NCBI RefSeq assembly: GCF_030733265.1
Contig: NZ_JASHJI010000015.1
Location: 1-64,000, forward strand
Length of the DNA: 64,000 bases
Source of the DNA: Roseibium sp. MMSF_3412
GTDB lineage: Bacteria > Pseudomonadota > Alphaproteobacteria > Rhizobiales > Stappiaceae
Direction: 5' to 3'
Shown here: positions 57,548 to 64,000 of the stretch, one piece after another
How positions within the stretch are numbered: position 1 is the stretch's first letter
How the letters are laid out: each line of letters begins with the position of its first letter
The notes under the pieces: generated by a model
Database searches by the model: none
What the model saw: only the letters and a program-made list of their open reading frames with translations
What the model was told of the DNA's origin: nothing
Translations under genes and position numbers: made by a program

Positions 57548-58690
57548 CTAGACTTGGGACTCCTTGCGGGAAAAAACAAGCACGTCTTTAGGATCAGTAT
57601 CAACCGCGACGTCCATTCCCGCTTCCCAGGAGCTTCCGGCACGAACTCTTGCCTGCACCTGGTGATCGAGACCGTCGATCGCAACCGACAACAAATCAAC
57701 CTCTCCAACGAATCTCTTCGACGTGATCCGGCCCGGAACGCCGCAAAGACCCGCCTTGTTCAGGCAAATTCCCTGTGGCCGGACGCAAACGTCGACCCGT
57801 TCACCCTGCTCGCCATCAGTCACCTTCATAAGTCCGAGTGCAGTTTCAACACCCGCCGAAGTCACCGTCCCCTCGATCTGGTTCAGTTCGGAAAAGAAAC
57901 GGGCCGCGAACAGGTCGACAGGTGCGTTGTAAAGCTCTGAGGCCGTTCCGTGCTGTACGAGCCGGCCCTGGCGCATCAGAGCAATCTTGTCACCCATCCG
58001 CATCGCTTCTTCCGGATCGTGGGTCACGATGATGCAGGTCGCACGTGTTTCCCGGATAACCGCCAGGGTCTGATCGCGCACGCTGTCGCGCAAACGCTTG
58101 TCGAGGCCGGAAAACGGCTCGTCCATCAAGAGGATACCAGGGCGTGGAACCAGGGCACGCGCCAGCGCGACGCGCTGCTGTTCGCCGCCGGAAAGCGCGT
58201 GCGGATAGTCAGAGGCATAGTCCGCAAGGCCGACACGGCCAAGTGCGGCAAAGGCCGCCGCCTGCGCCTCCGTCTTCGACAGACCGGTCAGCCCGAACAT
58301 GACGTTTGCGAGGATGCTCATATGCGGGAACAGAGCGTAGTCCTGGAACATCAGGCCGACGCCTCGTTTTTCCGGCGGCAGAAAAACCGAATCGCCTGCA
58401 ATCTCGCGTCCGTTGATCAGGACCTTGCCGTGGCTTTGTCTTTCAACACCTGCAGCGATCCGCATCAAGGTCGTCTTGCCGCAACCGGAATGCCCCAGAA
58501 GGCAGAGGATTTCGCCAGGGGAAATCGAAAGACTCAAATCCCTGACAGACGGAACACCATCGTAGTCGTGCGAAATGTTTTCAAAAACCAGACCAGCCGC
58601 GATGGTCGCACCGGCGGTGCCAGGTGCACCCCAGCCCGGCGAATGCCCGTTTCCGCTCGACACTTGCGACTTGTCTTCCTGTGGCATCAA
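57548..58690 (-). CDS. ABC transporter ATP-binding protein, iron/FbpC-like
   Basis: A 380-residue ATPase of the ferric iron / polyamine / sulfate importer class. Walker A is GHSGCGKTTL (about 68-77), Q-loop FQDYALFPHM, signature LSGGEQQRVALARAL, Walker B ILLMDEPFSGLD, H-loop IVTHDPEEAMRMGD, and a TOBE-like C-terminal domain (about 275-380). The motif set and length resemble FbpC/AfuC. No permease or binding protein gene is nearby. Its start overlaps the scpB stop by ATGA, so it is coupled to scpB and inserted between scpB and tatA, which are normally adjacent. The partner permease must be elsewhere, or the gene is a stranded copy. Confidence 0.88.
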   Translation of the reverse strand: MMPQEDKSQVSSGNGHSPGWGAPGTAGATIAAGLVFENISHDYDGVPSVRDLSLSISPGEILCLLGHSGCGKTTLMRIAAGVERQSHGKVLINGREIAGDSVFLPPEKRGVGLMFQDYALFPHMSILANVMFGLTGLSKTEAQAAAFAALGRVGLADYASDYPHALSGGEQQRVALARALVPRPGILLMDEPFSGLDKRLRDSVRDQTLAVIRETRATCIIVTHDPEEAMRMGDKIALMRQGRLVQHGTASELYNAPVDLFAARFFSELNQIEGTVTSAGVETALGLMKVTDGEQGERVDVCVRPQGICLNKAGLCGVPGRITSKRFVGEVDLLSVAIDGLDHQVQARVRAGSSWEAGMDVAVDTDPKDVLVFSRKESQV

Positions 58691-59385
58691 ACTCCGGCGG
58701 TCTCTTCCGCGTCGTCATCAAAGAAAGACCCGTCTTCTAAAGGATCTTCGTCTTCCGTCAATGCCACTTCGTCATTCGGGGTCGGGACGACAAATGAAGC
58801 GGGGACCGCACTGTCAAGCAGCCCCGCGCCTTTCAACTCTTCCAGTCCCGGGAGATCCTTGACGTTTTCAAGCCCGAAATGGACCAGGAACTGTTCCGTT
58901 GTTCCATAGGTCACGGGACGTCCGGGTGTGCGCCGCCGCCCTCTCATCCTGATCCAGGTTGTCTCAAGCAACACGTCCAGGGTGCCCTTCGATGTGGACA
59001 CGCCTCTGATCTCCTCGATCTCCGCACGCGTGACCGGCTGGTGATAGGCAATGATCGCAAGTGTCTCGAGCGCCGCCCGCGAGAGTTTGCGCTGCTCCTC
59101 AACATTGCGGTGCATCAGATACGAGAGATCTTCAGCCGTACGGAAACACCACTTCCCGGCAAGGCGAACCAGATTGACACCTCGGGGTTCATAAAGTTTC
59201 TGCAGCCGCTCCAGCAAGGTGAGCACATCCGTACCCTCGGGCACGCGCAAGGTCAGCTCTTCAAGAGACAGCGGCTCATTGGACGCAAACAGAAGGGCTT
59301 CGACCATCCGCTGACCGGCGAGGTCGGCGTGGAGATCCTCGCCGGACTGTTCGACGAGATCCGGCTGCCCGTCCTCAGACGTCAT
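58687..59385 (-). CDS. scpB: segregation and condensation protein B
   Basis: A 232-residue protein with two winged-helix domains (about 20-105 and 110-185). The family box LAIIAYHQPVTRAEIEEIRG is clear, followed by GRPVTYGTTEQFLVHFGL. The C-terminal tail (about 195-232) is acidic. ScpB dimers join ScpA and SMC to organise chromosomes. It overlaps scpA by 11 bases and the ABC ATPase gene by four. Confidence 0.95.
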   Translation of the reverse strand: MTSEDGQPDLVEQSGEDLHADLAGQRMVEALLFASNEPLSLEELTLRVPEGTDVLTLLERLQKLYEPRGVNLVRLAGKWCFRTAEDLSYLMHRNVEEQRKLSRAALETLAIIAYHQPVTRAEIEEIRGVSTSKGTLDVLLETTWIRMRGRRRTPGRPVTYGTTEQFLVHFGLENVKDLPGLEELKGAGLLDSAVPASFVVPTPNDEVALTEDEDPLEDGSFFDDDAEETAGV

Positions 59386-60214
59386 GTGCGTCTTCCTTCA
59401 CGATCGAGCGGATATAGACCGGCGAGAACGCCTCACCCTGCCGTATTTCCACCTGGCCTTCCCGCACCATTTCCAGGCTGGCGGAAAAGGTGCTTGCCAC
59501 GACCGTTGCCCAGTCCTTGTTGTCGTAAAGATAATCGCGCAGATAGGCGTTCAGCGGAGCCCATTCGCTGACGCGCCCGACCAGCCTGGTGAGAAGTTCC
59601 CTCGCCTCCTGCAGCGACCAGACCGTCCGTTTGAGAACCCTGACAGACGTGACCGATTGCCTTTGCCGCTGGATGGCATAGGCCGAAAGCAGGTCATAAA
59701 TGGAGGCATCCCATATGCTCTTCTGCTGCACCGACATGGTCTCCGGATCGCCCCGATGAAAGACGTCGCGCCCCTGCCGGTTCAGGTTCATCAGCTTTTC
59801 AGAAACCTCACGCATTGCCTCCAGCCGGCGCAGCCTGAACGCAAGCGCTGCGGCCAACTCTTCGCCCGTCGGTTCGTCTTCGTCCTTTTGCTCCGGCAAA
59901 AGCAATTTTGATTTCAGGAAGGCCAGCCAGGCCGCCATGACGAGATAGTCGGCTGCAAGCTCAAGGCGCATCCGCCGCGCCTCGGCAACAAAGGTCAGAT
60001 ATTGCTCGACAAGCTGGAGGATCGAAATACGGGCGAGATCCACCTTCTGCGTGCGCGCCATGCCAAGCAGCAGATCCAGCGGTCCCTCAAACCCCTCAAC
60101 GTCCACAACAAGCTGCGGTTCTGAAATCGCGCGTTCTTCTTCGGCACTGACAGTGCTCAACAGGTCGTAGGACCCGTCGTCTGAAATCTGTCGATGCGTT
60201 TCCAGTTCAGCCAT
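59375..60214 (-). CDS. scpA: segregation and condensation protein A
   Basis: A 279-residue kleisin. The FEGPLDLLLGMARTQKVDL motif lies at about 40-58, LAADYLVMAAWLAFLKSKLLLP at about 105-125 (in part), and a C-terminal winged helix (AVVASTFSASLEMVREGQV-type). The first 35 residues are a variable extension. It bridges the SMC heads and binds ScpB. It follows nagZ by 11 bases. Confidence 0.95.
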   Translation of the reverse strand: MAELETHRQISDDGSYDLLSTVSAEEERAISEPQLVVDVEGFEGPLDLLLGMARTQKVDLARISILQLVEQYLTFVAEARRMRLELAADYLVMAAWLAFLKSKLLLPEQKDEDEPTGEELAAALAFRLRRLEAMREVSEKLMNLNRQGRDVFHRGDPETMSVQQKSIWDASIYDLLSAYAIQRQRQSVTSVRVLKRTVWSLQEARELLTRLVGRVSEWAPLNAYLRDYLYDNKDWATVVASTFSASLEMVREGQVEIRQGEAFSPVYIRSIVKEDAHDV

Positions 60215-60225
60215 TCAAGCTCCGG

Positions 60226-61245
60226 TCAGGCGCTGTGCAGCCCGGTGATTTCTCGAAACTCGTCCCAGGCCGCATTTCTGTCGAAATCGGGTTCGGGCGG
60301 TTTCAACCCGTCGAGCGCGACCGTGCACCTATGCGCAGCATCGCCCGTCAGGTCCGGGACCGCTTCGGCAACGGCCACCATTTCACTCATCTCACCGTTG
60401 CAGTGCAGGACAATGTCGCATCCTGCTTCTATGATCTTGCGCGATCGCTCGACGTAGTCACCTCCAAGCGCCTTCATCGAGATGTCATCGCTCATGAGAC
60501 AGCCGGTAAACCCGATTTCCTTGCGGATCACATCCTGGATCACCTTTGCGCTCTGCGTCCCGGCGGTGTCAGGGTCGATCTCATTGTAAATGATATGAGC
60601 TGTCATGCCCAATGACACGCCCGAAAGTGCCTGGAACGGACGGAAATCCACGTCTTTCAACGACAAAATGTCCGCATCCACGCGTGGCAGCTCCAAATGA
60701 CTGTCGACGCGTGCACGTCCGTGACCCGGAATGTGCTTTATCACCGGCAGCACGCCACCCGACACAGCACCGTCAATCATCGCCTGGCCCAGTCTGGTGA
60801 CCACATCCGGATCGGCGGAAAGTGCGCGGTCGCCGATCGCATCGACCGTGTCTGGAAAGCGCACATCGAGGCAGGGCAGACAATCGATTGTTATGCCTAC
60901 CTCGACCAGATCCGATGCGATCAGCCGTGCACCGAGCCACGCGGCGCGCTCTCCCTTGCCGGGGTCCGACCGGAAAAGGTCGCCATAAAGCTTCGGTGCC
61001 GGATACTTCGGCCAGTTCGGTGGCTTCAACCTTTGAACCCTGCCGCCTTCCTGGTCAACCAGAACCGGGGCGTTCGGCCTGCCGACGGCCTCGCGAAACC
61101 CGGATGTCAGCGCGCGAAGCTGATCCTGCGTTTCCACGTTCCGCGCAAACAGGATCAGCCCCCAGGGATCGGCATCCCTGAAGAACGCGATTTCGTCCTG
61201 CGTCAGCGTCACTCCGGCACAGCCGGAAACAAAAGCCTTGGTCAT
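60226..61245 (-). CDS. nagZ: beta-N-acetylhexosaminidase NagZ
   Basis: A 339-residue glycoside hydrolase of family 3 from the ATG at 61245 (GGAAG upstream); the frame extends to 61281 without support. The TIM barrel shows FARNVETQDQL, VDQEGGRVQRL, KHIPGHGRARVDSHLELP (His of the general acid loop) and LMSDDISMKAL with the nucleophile Asp. NagZ removes N-acetylglucosamine from anhydro-muropeptides in peptidoglycan recycling, in the cytoplasm. First gene of the nagZ-scpA-scpB unit. Confidence 0.95.
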   Translation of the reverse strand: MTKAFVSGCAGVTLTQDEIAFFRDADPWGLILFARNVETQDQLRALTSGFREAVGRPNAPVLVDQEGGRVQRLKPPNWPKYPAPKLYGDLFRSDPGKGERAAWLGARLIASDLVEVGITIDCLPCLDVRFPDTVDAIGDRALSADPDVVTRLGQAMIDGAVSGGVLPVIKHIPGHGRARVDSHLELPRVDADILSLKDVDFRPFQALSGVSLGMTAHIIYNEIDPDTAGTQSAKVIQDVIRKEIGFTGCLMSDDISMKALGGDYVERSRKIIEAGCDIVLHCNGEMSEMVAVAEAVPDLTGDAAHRCTVALDGLKPPEPDFDRNAAWDEFREITGLHSA

Positions 61246-61366
61246 GACTTCCGGCTTAACCGGCACCCCCTGACGCGTCAAGAAACCGGATGCTTCCTCT
61301 TGCGTCCATCCCCTGAACTTGCAATCTAAGCACCCGAAAGCTCACTCAGTCAGGATTGGAGACCCC

Positions 61367-62383
61367 ATGCGCGCACGACTAGACATTCCGGCCGGCACGC
61401 TCCACAGGGTGTCCCACAGGTCTGAAATTCTCGGTCAGAACAGGCTCGGCGACACGGCGACCCGCGAAATCGTGGTCTATGTGCCACACGGGCACGATGG
61501 CGCGGGCTTGCCGCTCCTCGTCGACATCGTCGGCTTCACGGCAGGCGGACCAGCCCACGCAAACTGGAAGAATTTCGGTGAAAACGTGCCGGAACGTCTG
61601 GACCGGCTGATACATGACGGCGCAATGCCGCCGGTTGTCGTCGCTTTCCCGGACTGTTTCACGCGGCTAGGCGGCAACCAGTATATCGACAGCCATGTCA
61701 TGGGACCGTGGGCAACCTGGCTGACAACCGAAATGCTGGAAGACATCGAGGGCCGGTTCAAGTGTGGCGGCAGCGGACAGCGCGCCTTGTTCGGAAAATC
61801 GTCCGGTGGGTACGGTTCCATCGTGCATGCCATGAAGCACCCAGACGTCTGGTCGGCCGCGGCATGCCACTCCGGGGATATGGCGTTCGAGCTGTGTTAC
61901 CTGCCGGAGATGCCAAACGCGGTGCGTGCAATTGCCAAGGCGGGATCAATCGAGGCTTTTGTGACCGGATTCGAACAAGGCCCGAAATATCCGGGCAATG
62001 CGCTACATGACCTGATGACGCTGGCAATGGCGGCAACCTACGACCCGGATCCGGACCCTGAAGTCTTTTGTGGCATCAGACTGCCGGTCGACATGGAAAC
62101 CTGTGAAATCATCGAAGAGCGTTGGCAGGCGTGGCTTTCGTGGGACCCGGTCGAGATGATCGACACTCATGTAGCGGCATTGACGTCTCTGAAGGGTCTT
62201 TGGATCGATTGCGGCTCCGTCGATCAGTACAATCTCGTCTACGGAGCCAGACGTCTGCGCAGGAAGCTTGAGGCCAATGGTGTCGATTGCGTCTACGAGG
62301 AATTCAACGACAATCACTCCTCGATCGACTACCGGCTGGACCTGTCCCTGCCCTATCTGGCCAACAAGCTGCTAGGCGCTTGA
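61367..62383 (+). CDS. putative esterase of the alpha/beta hydrolase (esterase D-like) family
   Basis: A 338-residue cytoplasmic protein from the ATG at 61367 (GGAGA upstream). The nucleophile elbow is FGKSSGGYG, and the acid and base regions are around LWIDCGSVDQYN and FNDNHSSIDYRL. The strand before it, MPPVVVAFPDCFTRLGGNQY, is typical of the PF00756 esterase group (enterochelin esterase, S-formylglutathione hydrolase and antigen 85 relatives). No signal peptide. The substrate is unknown; S-formylglutathione hydrolase is possible but the motifs are not specific, and this gene lies far from the formaldehyde dehydrogenase. Divergent from nagZ and ends 10 bases before a convergent transporter gene. 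Confidence 0.85.
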   Translation: MRARLDIPAGTLHRVSHRSEILGQNRLGDTATREIVVYVPHGHDGAGLPLLVDIVGFTAGGPAHANWKNFGENVPERLDRLIHDGAMPPVVVAFPDCFTRLGGNQYIDSHVMGPWATWLTTEMLEDIEGRFKCGGSGQRALFGKSSGGYGSIVHAMKHPDVWSAAACHSGDMAFELCYLPEMPNAVRAIAKAGSIEAFVTGFEQGPKYPGNALHDLMTLAMAATYDPDPDPEVFCGIRLPVDMETCEIIEERWQAWLSWDPVEMIDTHVAALTSLKGLWIDCGSVDQYNLVYGARRLRRKLEANGVDCVYEEFNDNHSSIDYRLDLSLPYLANKLLGA

Positions 62384-62393
62384 CGCTGCCAGG

Positions 62394-63323
62394 TTAACCG
62401 CCATTCGAACGTTGCATCTTGCGGACCGGCAGCGGACAGGACAAAACCAGTCCGCCCAATACAATCAGGCCGGCTCCGACTGCAGCGACCGGCGAAGGAA
62501 CCTCGCCCCACACAAGGTAGGCAAACGCAGCGGCCAGGACGACACTGCTGTAGTAGATCGGCGCGAGTGTTGCTGCGCCGGCGCGCCGGTAAGCTGAAAT
62601 ATTGAGCGACTGGCCAATAATCGCGACCGGACCAAGCCAGGCAAACGCCCAAAGGCTGGACAATGGAATCTGCTGCTCGCGGATGATCCAGATGACAGGA
62701 ACCGTCAGAAGCACCGACGCGAAGACGTTCACATAGGCCAGGATGGTGACCGTGTTTTCGCGTTGAGCGATATAGCGCATGATAAGTGCTTCGCAGGCCA
62801 TGAAGACAGCCGCCATCAGGGCCGCCACGACGCCATCCAGCGCGAACGTGCTCAACCCGTCCGAGCTGCCGACCGATCTGACAACAAGATAGGCCCCAAT
62901 GGCGCACAGCCCGCCGGACAGCCAATGCCGGCCGGTGATCAGTTCCTTCAGGATCAACCCGGCAAGGGCGATGGCGATAATGCCTTTGGTCAGTCCGATT
63001 GCGGTTGCGTCTGCAAGCGGCAGGATGCTGGCGGCATAGATCGTGCAGGCAAGACCGCCAATGCCGCAGAAAGCACGCATAAGGTGGAGTTTCCAAAGCG
63101 GGCTGACCTGCGAAAAGATCGGAACCCGCCTGATCGTCCCAAAGCAGACGATGGTCAGTGCACCGCCAAGAAAGCGCAGCCACACAAGCACGATGACCGG
63201 CAACAACCCGTCGGCAATCTTGCCTGCGGCAAAGACGGGCGTGAAGGCCGCCATCCCCGCAAGGGCGAGCGCATAGGCCAAGGCAACATTCTCGCGGCGT
63301 AGGTATTCGGAATTCGGCGGCAT
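62394..63323 (-). CDS. DMT-family (EamA) transporter
   Basis: A 309-residue membrane protein with about ten transmembrane segments in two EamA repeats (about 15-145 and 165-295). AGGAG precedes the ATG at 63323. Segments include LAYALALAGMAAFTPVFAAGK-type and ALIVLGGLVL-type stretches. Members export amino acids, nucleobases or drugs; the substrate cannot be told here. It is divergent from a LysR regulator gene 118 bases away that likely controls it. The C-terminus is basic (RKMQRSNGG). Confidence 0.9.
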   Translation of the reverse strand: MPPNSEYLRRENVALAYALALAGMAAFTPVFAAGKIADGLLPVIVLVWLRFLGGALTIVCFGTIRRVPIFSQVSPLWKLHLMRAFCGIGGLACTIYAASILPLADATAIGLTKGIIAIALAGLILKELITGRHWLSGGLCAIGAYLVVRSVGSSDGLSTFALDGVVAALMAAVFMACEALIMRYIAQRENTVTILAYVNVFASVLLTVPVIWIIREQQIPLSSLWAFAWLGPVAIIGQSLNISAYRRAGAATLAPIYYSSVVLAAAFAYLVWGEVPSPVAAVGAGLIVLGGLVLSCPLPVRKMQRSNGG

Positions 63324-63401
63324 CGGTTCTCCTGCCTTCTGAGGAGCGGATTTCTATCAGCAATCCGGCGCGCCGTTCAGCCGCCAATTCGTTATGCCCG
63401 A

Positions 63402-63417
63402 CATGCATAAATGCATG
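63402..63417. promoter_or_regulatory. perfect inverted repeat in the transporter/LysR intergenic region
   Basis: CATGCAT-AA-ATGCATG, a 16-base palindrome between the divergent DMT and LysR genes, 24-39 bases upstream of the regulator ATG at 63441. The position suits a LysR-type operator. Confidence 0.5.
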
Positions 63418-63440
63418 GAATTGCGGAGCTCTGTGTAGTT

Positions 63441-64000
63441 ATGTATAAGTTCGACATGAATTGGGATGACCTGAAACTGATTGACGCGGCCGCGCGGATG
63501 CGATCGCTGTCAGGCGCGGCAAAGGCGCTGAAATTGAGCCAGCCGCAGTTGAGCCGCCGTTTGAAAACCTTCGAGAACCAGGTGGGGGCAAGGCTGTTTG
63601 ACCGGACACCAACCGGTCTCAAGCCAACCGAAGCCGGCTTGCGTCTCATTCCTCTGGCTGCGGAGATGCGCAAGAACGCAGACGCCGCATGCCGCGTTCT
63701 GCCGGACCTTTCCGGATCCGCGCTGAAGGTGGTTCGCGTTGCCGTCGATGAAGTGCGCGCGCGGATCCTCACCGACAGTTTCGCGGACCTTTGCAGCTTC
63801 ATGCCTGGCGTTGAACTGGAAATCATCTCCAGCCATTTGCACGCGGACCATCAATCGCGCGGCATAGAACTGCAGATCAGAAACTGCCTGCCTGAGACAG
63901 ACACGCTCATTTCGCGAAAGGTGGGCGAAGTCGCCTACGGCGTTTTCGGGTCCAGGGACTACGTGGATGCAAATCCGGAAGTTCTGCATGATCTGAAATG
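63441..64000 (+). CDS. LysR-family transcriptional regulator, N-terminal part
   Basis: The window ends after 186 complete codons. The winged helix-turn-helix is clear: MNWDDLKLIDAAARMRSLSG (from residue 6) and GAAKALKLSQPQLSRRLKTF, then the linker ARLFDRTPTGLKPTEAG and the start of the effector domain. ATGs at 63441 and 63456 are in frame; the second fits the usual family start, the first has GGAG further upstream. It is divergent from the DMT transporter gene, the normal arrangement for a regulator and its target. A 16-base palindrome lies between them. Confidence 0.88.
   Translation, partial: MYKFDMNWDDLKLIDAAARMRSLSGAAKALKLSQPQLSRRLKTFENQVGARLFDRTPTGLKPTEAGLRLIPLAAEMRKNADAACRVLPDLSGSALKVVRVAVDEVRARILTDSFADLCSFMPGVELEIISSHLHADHQSRGIELQIRNCLPETDTLISRKVGEVAYGVFGSRDYVDANPEVLHDLK

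Overview
The window looks like a chromosomal segment of an alphaproteobacterium, most likely of the Hyphomicrobiales (Stappiaceae-like; inferred from gene content and moderately high GC, not proven). Pointers are the gene order nagZ-scpA-scpB-tatABC-serS-surE-pcm-nlpD-yajC-secD-secF, the divergent ssb/uvrA pair, TrmFO, two DUF1127 proteins followed by CCUCCUCCC-loop small RNAs, and a quinoprotein relay gene set.

Layout. (1) 1-8.5 kb: edge of a C1/alcohol oxidation region. It holds the start of glutathione-dependent formaldehyde dehydrogenase, a zinc metallohydrolase and a SoxYZ-like carrier of the quinoprotein relay type, three secreted or membrane-anchored proteins of unknown function, and a NarL-type response regulator / FIST (NosP-like) / NahK-ErcS-type hybrid kinase operon. 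(2) 9.2-19.2 kb: exported sulfatase, exported HAD phosphatase, a tightly overlapped six-gene MoxR/Bat operon, and an exported PAP2 acid phosphatase. (3) 19.3-34.5 kb: a type I secretion locus with two overlapping ABC exporter genes, a 3228-residue cadherin/RTX adhesin and an HlyD-type adaptor; no TolC-like gene is present. (4) 34.8-39.3 kb: DUF3291 protein, an orphan ZnuA with a very long His-rich insert behind a possible Zur site, and a YcbB-type L,D-transpeptidase. (5) 39.3-46 kb: ssb and uvrA around a LexA-box-like site, two DUF1127/small-RNA units, trmFO. (6) 46-61.2 kb: the conserved housekeeping block for protein export (SecDF-YajC, TatABC), complex I assembly factor homologues, cell-wall proteins, SerS, SurE, Pcm, ScpAB and NagZ, with one iron-type ABC ATPase gene inserted between scpB and tatA. 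(7) 61.3-64 kb: an esterase, a DMT transporter and a divergent LysR regulator cut by the window end.

The most notable items are (a) the paired exporter genes, in which the ABC signature and Q-loop are replaced in both proteins and one also lacks the catalytic Glu and H-loop His; (b) two DUF1127 genes each followed by hairpins that present CCUCCUCCC in the loop (CcsR/cuckoo-type RNAs); (c) the FIST/NahK operon beside quinoprotein relay genes; and (d) complex I assembly factor homologues (NDUFAF3- and NDUFAF6-like) directly downstream of secF. No tRNA, rRNA, CRISPR array, insertion sequence or prophage gene was recognised.
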